Source: Sphingobacterium nematocida
Lineage (GTDB): Bacteria > Bacteroidota > Bacteroidia > Sphingobacteriales > Sphingobacteriaceae
Assembly: GCF_900168125.1 (NCBI RefSeq)
Contig: NZ_FUZF01000013.1
Span: 1 to 64,000 of the forward strand
Length of the DNA: 64,000 bases
Direction: 5' to 3'
The notes under the pieces are model-generated. The model was not told the DNA's origin. It searched no databases and saw only the letters and a list, made by a program, of their open reading frames with translations. The position numbers were made by a program, and so were the translations under genes. This document shows, one piece after another, positions 36,809 to 44,575 of this stretch (position 1 is the first letter of the stretch; every line of letters starts with the position of its first letter).

Positions 36809-38119
36809 ATGCAGTTTTATAATAGACATAAGGAGTTGGAGTTGCTTCAGGCTAATCTGAAGCGATCGGTTGATGTGGCCTGTTTTCAGGCTGTCATTGG
36901 TAGAAGACGGGTTGGTAAGACCTCTTTGCTGATGGAATCTGTCCGTGGAGCGCGTTATCTTTATTTATTTGTAGCCCGAAAGAATGAACAATTGTTGTGT
37001 CAACAGTTTCAGCAGGATGCCGAACAGATGTTGGGCTTGCGTATTTTTGGTACAATATCTAGCTTTAAGGATCTGTTTGAGCAGCTTTTAATATTCTCGA
37101 CACAGCAGCACTTTACCTTGATCATCGATGAGTTTCAGGAGTTTGATAATATCAATCCATCGATATTCAGCGATATTCAGCATTTGTGGGATCAGTATAA
37201 GGCTCAGGCAAAGATTAATCTGGTAGTCTGTGGCTCTGTATATTCGTTGATGATCAAGATTTTTGAACATAGCAAGGAGCCGCTTTTTGGACGCTTGACT
37301 TCCAAAATGATCGTACAACCCTTTAAAGTAGACGTTATTAAAGAGATTCTGTCCGACTATAATCCAGATTTTCAACCCGAAGATCTGTTGTGTCTGTATA
37401 TGATTTCGGGAGGCGTAGCCAAATATATCGAACTGTTGATGGATTCTGGGGCGTTTACAAAAACGCAGATGCTGGATTTTATTACCCGTGCCGATTCTCC
37501 TTTTTTAGGGGAGGGCAAGGATATTCTTATTACCGAATTCGGCAAAGAGTATGGTACCTACTTTTCGATACTTCAGCTTATTGCCTCGGGCAAAAACACA
37601 CAAAGTGAGATAGATTCTGTTATTTCCAAGAATACAGGTTCTTATTTAAGTAATCTAGAGACCAATTATTCTTTGATCGTCCGCAACAAACCTATTTTCT
37701 CCAAACCGAATAGCCGCAATACCCGTTGGAGCCTTCGGGACAACTACCTGCGTTTTTGGTTCCGCTTTATTTATCCACATCAGTCGCTTATTGAGGTCGG
37801 TCGCCTCGATCTACTGCGCGAGTTTATCGACAGGGATTATGAGCAGTACAGTGGACTGTTATTGGAGCAGTATTTCAGAGAGAAGATGAGCCTCGAGGGG
37901 CGAATTACTGAGATAGGTAGCTATTGGGACAGCAAGGGTGAAAATGAGATTGATATTGTAGCCCTAAATCAATTGGATAAAGTAGCTATCCTAGGGGAGG
38001 TAAAAAGAAACCCTAAAAAAATAAGCCTTGGCCTGTTAGCACACAAAGCAAATGCACTGAAAAAAGAACTTGCTTCTTTTGAATTTCAGTTGATCGGGCT
38101 GTCTCTGGATGATATGTAG
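36809..38119 (+). CDS. AAA ATPase with DUF234 nuclease-like C-terminus
   Basis: 436 residues. Walker A GRRRVGKTS (31-39), Walker B TLIIDEFQEF (about 107-116), then a winged-helix part and a C-terminal DUF234 region (about 300-436) with the PD-(D/E)XK-like GENEIDIVALNQLDKVAILGEVKRN. This is the archaeal-type ATPase / DUF234 architecture, found scattered and often next to mobile DNA. Its role is not established: it may act in genome maintenance or defence. It is monocistronic and ends at a recurrent hairpin terminator. Confidence 0.85.
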   Translation: MQFYNRHKELELLQANLKRSVDVACFQAVIGRRRVGKTSLLMESVRGARYLYLFVARKNEQLLCQQFQQDAEQMLGLRIFGTISSFKDLFEQLLIFSTQQHFTLIIDEFQEFDNINPSIFSDIQHLWDQYKAQAKINLVVCGSVYSLMIKIFEHSKEPLFGRLTSKMIVQPFKVDVIKEILSDYNPDFQPEDLLCLYMISGGVAKYIELLMDSGAFTKTQMLDFITRADSPFLGEGKDILITEFGKEYGTYFSILQLIASGKNTQSEIDSVISKNTGSYLSNLETNYSLIVRNKPIFSKPNSRNTRWSLRDNYLRFWFRFIYPHQSLIEVGRLDLLREFIDRDYEQYSGLLLEQYFREKMSLEGRITEIGSYWDSKGENEIDIVALNQLDKVAILGEVKRNPKKISLGLLAHKANALKKELASFEFQLIGLSLDDM

Positions 38120-38184
38120 TTGTGAAGGCGATGAGGGTTAAGAAGAGCTTGTCCCGAGTATCGGGATGATAGGATTACAATAAA

Positions 38185-38211
38185 TACGCCTGAAGTGATC
38201 TGCTTCAGGCG
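38185..38211. terminator. Bidirectional hairpin terminator, copy 2 of a recurrent type
   Basis: ACGCCTGAAG and CTTCAGGCGT around TGATCTG, identical to 28033-28059. It sits between the plus-strand ATPase and the minus-strand spanin-like gene and probably serves both. Confidence 0.75.
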
Positions 38212-38219
38212 TTATTAAT

Positions 38220-38654
38220 TTAAAGGCATTTTCTCCAAAGGTAATATATCCCTACGGATCCTATCCCGAGTAGCGCAATTACATAAATATACCAAGGGAG
38301 CTGATTTTTTCGAATCGTTGTTTGCTCCGTTCTGGACGAATGTTGTTGATTTGACAGGCTATCCCTATGGCTAACATTGGACTGTAGTTTGCTTTTACGT
38401 GCCGACTGCTCCTCCGCATACAGCCAGCCACACTGTGCCCACAGCCCACTATCGGGGTGGAAGTAAAAAGCGGAATCACTGGCAAAGTGCCAATACCGCT
38501 TGGTGCTATCCTGCTGTAGGTATTGTTGCCATTCCTGAGACGCAGAGAGTCTTATCTGTTGTGAGGCTTTTTGCTCCTCAAGCCTGTGCTTGCTCGTACG
38601 GCAAGAGATGATGGTGAAGATTCCCAAAATCGGGATAAGGGTGATGTTTTTCAT
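38220..38654 (-). CDS. Lipoprotein with C-terminal membrane helix (unimolecular-spanin-like)
   Basis: 144 residues. The N-terminus is a lipoprotein signal (LIPILGIFTIISC, cysteine about 18). The C-terminus is a single transmembrane helix (WYIYVIALLGIGSVGIYYLW, about 121-140), with a glutamine/serine-rich linker between. Anchoring in the outer membrane by lipid and in the inner membrane by a helix is the layout of phage unimolecular spanins, which fuse the two membranes in the last step of lysis. The neighbouring CHAP hydrolase and three-helix membrane protein support that reading. No homology to a named spanin was seen. Confidence 0.5.
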   Translation of the reverse strand: MKNITLIPILGIFTIISCRTSKHRLEEQKASQQIRLSASQEWQQYLQQDSTKRYWHFASDSAFYFHPDSGLWAQCGWLYAEEQSARKSKLQSNVSHRDSLSNQQHSSRTEQTTIRKNQLPWYIYVIALLGIGSVGIYYLWRKCL

Positions 38655-38726
38655 GGTTTATAAGGGTTACAGGGTTACGGAGTGACGCGAATCCGCCATT
38701 AATCATTAACAATTAATCATTAACCA

Positions 38727-39650
38727 TTAATTTACCCATTTCGCTAATGCATATATCGTCCGTAGATGCCTCCGTCTAGACTCCACCCGGTTGTTGCTGT
38801 TGCCTTCGATGCTGATGAGGTAGTCATTAGATATTTCTTTGACCAATCCTACGTGGTTGATGCGTCTCACTTTTGCACCATAGATACCAAATACATCGGC
38901 TGGCTGACATTGTTTTTTTAAGATTTGTCTAGCCTTTGGAAACAGCGCTGGCGCCCAAGGATTACGGGGTGCGGTAAGACCCGCCTGCCCATAACACCAG
39001 CTTAGGAATGAGGCACACCAATTGTACCCTTTACCAAGGTTCGTATAGTGAAGGTATTGTTCAACGCGATTGCCATCGTTATTGCCTGTAGCTTCGTGAG
39101 TTCCTAGTTCTTTGCCTGCTATTTGTATTATTAGATCTCTTTTGTCTTCATCGCCAGACGGGCTCCTTCTTTTTCCCAAAAAGAAGCAAAAATCGTCGCT
39201 CGAACATTCTGACCGTACGTTAGTGCCTCCCATTGCTATTGTCAGAATCTTCACAGGCGACATTATTTCTGATTGTAAGGGGGGACTAGTATTATTCTGG
39301 TAAAACGGCCTAGGTTGCGCAAGGCGTAAAGAATTGTCGATTATTTCTGACGAGCAATCAGACCTGTTTGAGCGAAGTGAGTTTAGCTTCGCTGAGCTCG
39401 GCTTCCAGCCTTCGGTTGTCTTATTGCCAGAAATAAGAAGACAATTTAGCCGAGCAACCAAGCCTTGATTTAGCTTCGCTGAGCTCCACTTCGTTCCGGT
39501 TCTTTGCGTACTTTCTTGATCAAGCAAGAAAGTATGAGCCACTCGCGGCTTGAGCGAGAATAAAGAACTTAAAACACCACTTCTATCCCCTTTAAAACCG
39601 CATATAACAGTAAAAAGAAGACCGAAAAATAAAGAATACATTGTTGCCAT
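38727..39650 (-). CDS. CHAP-domain peptidoglycan hydrolase (endolysin-like) with repeat-derived N-terminus
   Basis: 307 residues as an open frame. The last 138 residues form a CHAP amidase/peptidase: IIQIAGKELGTHEATGNNDG, the cysteine in GYNWCASFLSWCYG (C212), histidine in RINHVGLV (H266) and SIEGN (about 281-285). The first 20 residues look like a signal or anchor (MATMYSLFFGLLFTVICGF) and overlap the holin-like gene by 82 bases. Residues about 30-169 are encoded by a dispersed repeat that happens to be open in this frame. Translation may start internally (ATGs within the repeat) or produce the fused protein. It presumably cleaves cell-wall peptides. Confidence 0.7.
   Translation of the reverse strand: MATMYSLFFGLLFTVICGFKGDRSGVLSSLFSLKPRVAHTFLLDQESTQRTGTKWSSAKLNQGLVARLNCLLISGNKTTEGWKPSSAKLNSLRSNRSDCSSEIIDNSLRLAQPRPFYQNNTSPPLQSEIMSPVKILTIAMGGTNVRSECSSDDFCFFLGKRRSPSGDEDKRDLIIQIAGKELGTHEATGNNDGNRVEQYLHYTNLGKGYNWCASFLSWCYGQAGLTAPRNPWAPALFPKARQILKKQCQPADVFGIYGAKVRRINHVGLVKEISNDYLISIEGNSNNRVESRRRHLRTIYALAKWVN
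39144..39565. repeat. Dispersed ~420-bp repeat inserted in the hydrolase gene
   Basis: The segment carries two copies of TTTAGCTTCGCTGAGCTC (about 39384 and 39470), a CTTTCTTGATCAAGCAAGAAAG-like palindrome at its left edge (39510-39532) and TTCTTTTTCCCAAAAAGAA near its right edge. On the minus strand its translation (RVAHTFLLDQESTQRTGTKW and on) is one that I recall as recurring in many Sphingobacteriaceae annotations, so it is an interspersed element, not a protein domain. Confidence 0.65.
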
Positions 39651-39958
39651 GATGATAGTTGATTAAAGTGATGATCAAACTGTTTACGAAACGATTTAAA
39701 AGAATGCCATAGCAGCTCCTGCAGCCATATGCTGACATATACCGCTAGCCAGCCGACCAGTAGGCCAAAGACAGCAATGGTCAAGGTGCCAAAATCGAGC
39801 ACGCCAATAGCAGGATCTAGCAGCTGTAATATGGTAGATACCATGATCCAGCCGATGATTAGAAATAGAGAACCAAAGAATAGTTTCTCTTTTAGCGAGA
39901 GCTCCCACCGCCAGCCCTGGGCCAGCAAAGAAGAATTTTTTGTTAGTGTTGTTTGCAT
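39569..39958 (-). CDS. Small membrane protein, holin-like
   Basis: 129 residues with three hydrophobic helices (LFFGSLFLIIGWIMVSTILQLL; LTIAVFGLLVGWLAVYVSIWL; CILYFSVFFLLLYAVLKGI) and a charged loop (FKSFRKQFDHHF). Size and topology resemble class I phage holins, and its 3' end overlaps a CHAP hydrolase gene as holin-endolysin pairs do. No specific family motif was recognised, so the assignment rests on context. Confidence 0.5.
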   Translation of the reverse strand: MQTTLTKNSSLLAQGWRWELSLKEKLFFGSLFLIIGWIMVSTILQLLDPAIGVLDFGTLTIAVFGLLVGWLAVYVSIWLQELLWHSFKSFRKQFDHHFNQLSSWQQCILYFSVFFLLLYAVLKGIEVVF

Positions 39959-40142
39959 ATTTTTTAAGTTATGTAGTAACGAGTGACAAGTGACCAGTGA
40001 CTAGCAAACAGTTCGTTACTTCATCACTTTTGTCACTCTGTCACTCTATTCTTTTCCAATCCCCCCAAGAATCAGATTGAGCTAATAAAACCTTAGGAAT
40101 AATGCGAAGCTTTGTTCCAGCTTTAGGGCCCAACTTGATTCG

Positions 40143-40778
40143 CTAACGCACTATCATCGATACCGGATCTGACCAATCGCCTGTACCAACCTTATTGCGG
40201 CCGCGTACACGTATGTAATAGCGGGTGCCAGGTGTCAGCGGAGCGATAATGGTATTGTTGCTGGATGGTGTCAGGTGCGTTTCTCCCCAGATAATCCGCT
40301 CTGAGGCACTATCCATCTCGCCGACTTCAATTTCATATTCGTAGGCATTAGGTATTTTGTCAAAATCTACCCGCATTTGTCCTGTCAGGCGGCCATCCTT
40401 GAGTATGATCCTGTCCGTGATGCCCGGTTCCTGCAGTGCAGTAGGCAGCTTGTTAAACACCAGACCCGTGCTGCTGAGCGCTACCATATTGCCTTTGGCT
40501 TCTATATTGACCATATGGGCGAGGTGTGTCAACATCCCCTGAAGCTTTAGCTTAGCTTCCTTCTTGAGCTCTTTCTCGTGAGAGGAGCCCCCATTTATAG
40601 CTACCTCATGCTTGACCCTATAGTCTTCGGCTGCGGCCAGTAGCTCTGCCGCCGAGGGTTTGATGTCGGCACTGAAAAGGGTATTGCCCTCCATAAATCC
40701 GGCAACCTTGCCCGCTAGGATAGCCAGCTCGCTGTCCTTTACCCCCGTATAATCTGTTTTTACTTTTTCTTTTCTCAT
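40143..40778 (-). CDS. Fibronectin type III domain protein
   Basis: 211 residues, no signal peptide. The N-terminal half (1-110) is helical and unknown (ELAILAGKVAGFMEGNTLF). The C-terminal half is one FN3 domain (about 115-211): MRVDFDKIPNAYEYEIEVG, TRYYIRVRGRNKVGTGDWSDPVSMIV. Such proteins are common in Bacteroidota prophage-like and surface loci. It is the first gene of the minus-strand set that includes the holin-like, CHAP and spanin-like genes and may be a structural or tail-fibre remnant. Confidence 0.75.
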   Translation of the reverse strand: MRKEKVKTDYTGVKDSELAILAGKVAGFMEGNTLFSADIKPSAAELLAAAEDYRVKHEVAINGGSSHEKELKKEAKLKLQGMLTHLAHMVNIEAKGNMVALSSTGLVFNKLPTALQEPGITDRIILKDGRLTGQMRVDFDKIPNAYEYEIEVGEMDSASERIIWGETHLTPSSNNTIIAPLTPGTRYYIRVRGRNKVGTGDWSDPVSMIVR

Positions 40779-40990
40779 GATTTTTAATTTGTTACCTGTA
40801 TTGTTATCTAGTGAACGAGTTATCTAGTTAAGAAGGTAATAGCTCTTGACTTCGCTATCAACCCCTGTCCCGATTTTCGGGATCTTCATTAATAATCAAC
40901 CATTAATAATCAACCATTAATAATTAACCATTAATCATTAACAATTAATAAGGTGGTGCCCGGGCACGATTACTGTTTGTTTCCATACCC
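40779..40990. repeat. Simple ATTAAT/ACCATTA repeats and TCCCGA hairpin
   Basis: Holds the palindrome TCCCGA-TTT-TCGGGA (40868-40882) and a run of ATTAATAATCAACC-like units (about 40886-40950). Similar ATTAATCATTAACC runs occur at 38700-38725. No gene seen. Confidence 0.6.
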
Positions 40991-40995
40991 CGAAA

Positions 40996-41629
40996 TTGAG
41001 GGATAATACCGCGGAGTACGAATATTTGAACAAGATTGGGCAAAGGTTGTACAGACACTGTATAAGCGTTGTACAAGCAGAGGTGCGGTCAGCCACTTTT
41101 AGCAGAAGGATCTCAAATTTGGATGTCCTTTTGCGCCAGCCGTTACATCAAATGGAACAGCCGATTAATCAAGTGTGCCGAACGATGAATCAATTGGCCT
41201 GGGAACATAATCAAATGAGCTGGATTATGAATCAACGGAGGCAATCGATTAATTAAATGACTTGGACGCATAATCAAATGAGCCGGATGATGATTCAAAT
41301 GGACTAAACTATTCATCAAGTAATACAGACGATAGATCAAGTGACCCAATCGATGAATCAAGCGAGGTGATCTATTAATCAAACGCGGTCCATGATGAAT
41401 CAAATCGATAATGAGATTAATCAAATGAACCAGACTATTCATTATCTGCTGCAGATGCATCATCGAATGGGTTGTATGGTCAATCAAGTGGGGGAGATGA
41501 TTAGTCAATTAGAGCAACCGATGAATAGAAAGAGTAGGGTGATTAATCAACTTAAGCAGGAGATTAATCAAACGGAGCACTTGATAAAGCAGACGGTGCA
41601 AATGATTAATCATTTATGCCGTTTTTAGT
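40996..41629 (+). pseudogene. Heptad-repeat (INQ) coding array with three in-frame stops
   Basis: In one frame (possible TTG start at 40996) about 48 non-repeat residues ending LLRQPLHQMEQP lead into 22 heptads of the form [I/M]-N-Q-[hydrophobic]-x-x-x, with hydrophobic residues at positions a and d as in a coiled coil. The frame ends with TAG at about 41626. Three stops interrupt it (TAA 41254, TAA near 41304, TGA near 41368), each one base from a sense codon. No indel breaks the 21-base phase. It looks like a recently decayed coiled-coil gene or a non-coding minisatellite. The minus-strand frame 41143-41508 (HLI heptads) follows from the same periodicity. Confidence 0.5.
41147..41613. repeat. 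21-bp tandem repeat, 23 phased units
   Basis: The element ATCAA (or a one- or two-base variant) recurs at exactly 21-base steps from 41147 to 41609: 41147, 41168, 41189, 41210, 41231 and so on. The best-conserved part is ATTAATCAA or ATGAATCAA; the rest of each unit varies freely. A related start, with the same LR-x-PLHQ leader, occurs at 55541-55585. Confidence 0.9.
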
Positions 41630-41814
41630 TACACAGATTTATTTTATCTTGCCAAACTAATAATTAGGAATGACGACCAAATCGTCGTTAATGGATTGGC
41701 ATCGCCATTAATGCAGAAAGATGCGAATGCGTTTTAAAATAATTTTATTAAGTTTGGTTATAGTCTAATAGGCGTTATGAAATCTTGATTTCGTCTTAGA
41801 TCAAAGAATGGCAA

Positions 41815-42150
41815 ATGAATAGGGATATACAAGAACAACAGCTGTGGGGGGCGTTATGTGCAGGAGATCAAGATGCTCTTCAAAAATTGTATGTCAGCTA
41901 TTACAATGGTTTACTGCAATATGGCTTAAAATATTCGGACGACCGCGATACGCTCAAGGATAGTATTAACTCTACGTTTTTGTATATCTGGGAAAATCGT
42001 GCAGGACTTTCTTATGCAAACCACGTAGGTAGCTACATCTTTATGTTTAGCTGTACAGATCAGGAACCATTGGTAGCCGAATTATTTAATCTGGCTAAAA
42101 TCGCTTTTGGAACGAATTTCTTAATGACACAACCAAAGAACACTCCGTAA
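41815..42150 (+). pseudogene. ECF sigma factor, truncated after region 2
   Basis: Residues 1-77 are a Bacteroidota ECF sigma N-terminus: LWGALCAGDQDALQKLYVSYYNGLLQYGLKY, DTLKDSINSTFLYIWENRA, NHVGSYIFMF. From about base 42046 the frame changes to unrelated residues (SCTDQEPLVAELFNLAKIAF) and stops; region 4, needed for -35 recognition, is absent in the next 2.4 kb. The FecR and SusC genes of locus 4 resume at 44576, so this is most likely their broken sigma gene, separated by inserted DNA. Confidence 0.8.
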
Positions 42151-42171
42151 AAAATCAATTTAATTTTGACG

Positions 42172-43032
42172 ATGGACATTACAAACCTTCCCGAAGATCT
42201 ATGGGAACATAACGAAACTCATACTTCGGACTTTCAAATTTTCAATTACGAAGTGTATAAGAACGGTTCCAGAAACAAGATTGGCCTGAATAAAAATGTA
42301 TTCAGTTTCTTATTGGATGGTCAAAAAAACATTCACTTTTCTAATGATATCATTTCAATCAATGACACACAATCGCTACTTATCACATCTAATAATGTTT
42401 TGGTTACCGAGCTGGTAGGTGTAAGTTCATACCGTTGTTTACTCTTCTTCTTTTCTCACAAAAACATCACCGATTTTTTATTGAAACATTCCCATTCTTT
42501 CAGTCAGAATGCCTCAGATAAAAAGATAACGGATATACCTTATTTCCTTTTAGAGAAAGACAATTTTATCATCCATTATATTCATTCGCTCCAACAGATT
42601 TTTGGTTTGCAACAATCTATCTCTCAAAAGATTTTGGAACTGAAATTTCAAGAAATAATGCTTTATCTGGCGGATAAATATGGGACGGTATTTTTAGATT
42701 ACTTACATTATTTACTAATCAATGAAAGAGAATTATCATTTAAAATGGTAATTGAAAAGAACCTTTATACGAACTTGAATATTGACGAAATAGCCTTTCT
42801 GTGCAATATGAGTGCCTCTACTTTTAAGAGAAAATTTATAAGTATATACCAGAAATCTCCAGGGAAATGGTTTCAGCAAAAACGGCTTAACAAGGCCAAA
42901 GAATTGTTACATAATAACCAAGTCACACCTTCCGAAATTTTTATGGACTTTGGCTATGGCAGCTTGTCAAATTTTAGTGCAGCCTTTAAAAATGAATTTG
43001 GGTATAGCCCCAACCACATCCAATCAAATTGA
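42172..43032 (+). CDS. AraC-family transcription regulator
   Basis: From ATG 42172 the product has 286 residues. The C-terminal 100 residues hold the two helix-turn-helix motifs of AraC/XylS: LNIDEIAFLCNMSASTFKRKFISIYQKSPGKWFQQKRL and TPSEIFMDFGYGSLSNFSAAFKNEFGYSPNHI. The N-terminal part (about 1-180) is a cupin-like sensing region without clear motifs. It precedes a monooxygenase gene by 101 bases and probably controls it. AT content is higher than in the flanking SusCD genes, consistent with transfer. Confidence 0.85.
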   Translation: MDITNLPEDLWEHNETHTSDFQIFNYEVYKNGSRNKIGLNKNVFSFLLDGQKNIHFSNDIISINDTQSLLITSNNVLVTELVGVSSYRCLLFFFSHKNITDFLLKHSHSFSQNASDKKITDIPYFLLEKDNFIIHYIHSLQQIFGLQQSISQKILELKFQEIMLYLADKYGTVFLDYLHYLLINERELSFKMVIEKNLYTNLNIDEIAFLCNMSASTFKRKFISIYQKSPGKWFQQKRLNKAKELLHNNQVTPSEIFMDFGYGSLSNFSAAFKNEFGYSPNHIQSN

Positions 43033-43133
43033 CCTCTATTCATAACTTATTGAACCAAACTAATAAACGAAGCAGCGCTGGTTTTTTCTAATTTTGTCTG
43101 ATTAAAGAATTGTTTAACTAAAAAATAAAAACA

Positions 43134-43427
43134 ATGAAAAAATTAGGATTGTTAGTTCGGTTGGAAGCAAAGGCCGGCCAAGAAAAAAACGTTGAAGATT
43201 TTATTACAGGAGCATTACCGCTTGCTCTTGAAGAAGCCGGTACCGTTACGTGGTATGCATTCCGTATTGATGCTTCTACCTTCGGTATTTACGATACTTT
43301 TTCAAACGAAGAAGGCAGAGAGGCACACCTTGGCGGTAAGATCGCAAAAGCATTAATGGAAAATGCACCAGACCTATTGGCAACACCTCCTTCTATTGAA
43401 AAATTGGACATTTTAGTTGCCAAATAG
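43134..43427 (+). CDS. Antibiotic-biosynthesis-monooxygenase (ABM) domain protein
   Basis: 97 residues, the usual length of a single ABM ferredoxin-like domain: LLVRLEAKAGQEKNVEDFITGALPLALEEAGTVTWYAFRID, then FGIYDTFSNEEGREAHL and a C-terminal beta strand (KLDILVAK). Members include putative quinol monooxygenases and heme-degrading enzymes. Good A-rich leader before ATG. It ends at a perfect hairpin terminator. Likely a target of the AraC regulator before it. Confidence 0.85.
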   Translation: MKKLGLLVRLEAKAGQEKNVEDFITGALPLALEEAGTVTWYAFRIDASTFGIYDTFSNEEGREAHLGGKIAKALMENAPDLLATPPSIEKLDILVAK

Positions 43428-43448
43428 CCTAAGATAATACCATTATAT

Positions 43449-43491
43449 TTAAGGGAGGATTTTGCAAAAACTCAGCAAAATCCTCCCTTAA
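43449..43491 (+). terminator. Perfect 17-bp terminator hairpin
   Basis: TTAAGGGAGGATTTTGC (43449-43465) and GCAAAATCCTCCCTTAA (43475-43491) with a 9-base loop, after the monooxygenase stop. Confidence 0.8.
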
Positions 43492-43521
43492 TTGTTCAAA
43501 AAAATATCTTCTCTTCCTCAT

Positions 43522-43541
43522 TTTTTTAGATATCTAAAAAA
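43522..43541. promoter_or_regulatory. 20-bp perfect palindrome
   Basis: TTTTTTAGATATCTAAAAAA is fully self-complementary. It lies 48 bases before the ferredoxin-reductase-like fragment and may be an operator or the edge of inserted DNA. Confidence 0.35.
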
Positions 43542-43544
43542 TCA

Positions 43545-43813
43545 ACCCAAAAAAGCTTACGTCCTTTGCATTATCAAATTTTAAAGAGATGCAAAAGGTA
43601 AAAGAAACCACGTATAAACACCTTGTCTTCGCTGCCGACAGCGATGGGATCAATACCGTTTTCCCGATGCTGGTGGAGCGGCTCAAAGATGACCGTTTGT
43701 ATGGGGAGCATTTAACGCTGCTCTATGTTTCCGACAATTATGGGTTTGTCTTCAAAGAAGAACTGAATATCCTGACCAAACGTTTTCCAACTCGTTTTTT
43801 GACCTGCGTTTAA
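43545..43813 (+). pseudogene. FAD/NAD-binding oxidoreductase fragment
   Basis: An open frame bounded by a stop at 43535, with its first ATG at 43589. It encodes HLVFAADSDGINTVFPMLVERL and GEHLTLLYVSDNYGFVFKEELNILTKRFP, which resembles the NAD-binding part of ferredoxin-reductase-like enzymes. Both the N-terminal FAD domain and the C-terminal ferredoxin part are missing. At about 43796 the sequence passes into an RteC-like frame in another register, marking a deletion junction. Confidence 0.55.
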
Positions 43814-44337
43814 AGATGTTCTTCGATAATAACCTTGATTTTTATAAGTACTATCGGACCAACATTACGTACATGGACGATAAATACTTTATCAGAGGTA
43901 ATTATGATATTAAATACACCCTTGACTCATACTATTTTGAATCAGATTCTAGGTTTTCTACTTCACACGATTTTAAAGTGGCAAAAATTCTTGCAAATGA
44001 GTTAATTCAAGTTTATATAGAGAATCAGTTATTGAATTTAAACAAACATATAGGAATTGCGAACAGCGATATTGGAAAGATGAGATTACAATGGACGGGA
44101 AGTAAAACAGCCTTAATAGAATTGATCTATGCGTTACAATCTTATGCTGTTTTTGATATGGGAAAGGCTGACATTAAAGCTATCGCTACATATTTTGAAA
44201 ATGTTTTTGAAATTGATTTGGGTGATTTTTACCATACGTACCTTGAGATAAGAACCAGAAAAATAAACAGAACCAAGTTTCTTGATTCGCTTAAAGATGC
44301 TGTCATACGAAAAATGGATGAGCAGGACGAAAAATAG
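43798..44337 (+). pseudogene. RteC-like protein, N-terminally truncated
   Basis: From ATG 43816 there are 173 residues with the RteC pattern (MFFDNNLDFYKYYRTN at the start; LQWTGSKTALIELIYALQSYAVF; FGDFYHTYLEIRTRKINRTKFLDSLKDAV-like end). RteC proteins of about 270-290 residues regulate excision of Bacteroidota conjugative transposons. Here the first third is missing and the frame abuts the reductase fragment. It signals that this stretch came with, or was left by, a conjugative element. Confidence 0.75.
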
Positions 44338-44368
44338 GATTGGACTTTAATCCAATCCTATTTTTTTT
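44331..44368 (+). terminator. Terminator overlapping the RteC-like stop
   Basis: AAAATAGGATTGGA (44331-44344) and TCCAATCCTATTTT (44351-44364) pair perfectly around a 6-base loop and continue into Ts. The TAG stop is inside the left arm. Confidence 0.8.
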
Positions 44369-44575
44369 GTAATTCAGCATCTGATTTACAAGGAAATTAG
44401 AAGAAAAGAAATGTTGTAAGCACCATTACTAAATCGTTACCTACTCCGATAAAGTCCTTTACAAACCACTATTGATGAGCTACTTTAGCTTTTTCTAACG
44501 TTTTTATAAAAAAAAACTGGTAAAAATAAGGGAACTCGCTCTCTATATATTAAAACGACTAATTTTTTAAATCTT

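Noticed and set aside
41143..41508. Minus-strand 121-residue open frame with HLI heptads
   Set aside because: A 21-bp repeat without stops in this frame is automatically open; the partial copy at 55541 conserves the plus-strand frame instead.
41147..41613. CRISPR-like array
   Set aside because: Units are contiguous 21-base repeats with a short conserved core; there are no constant repeats of 25-40 bases with spacers, and no cas genes.
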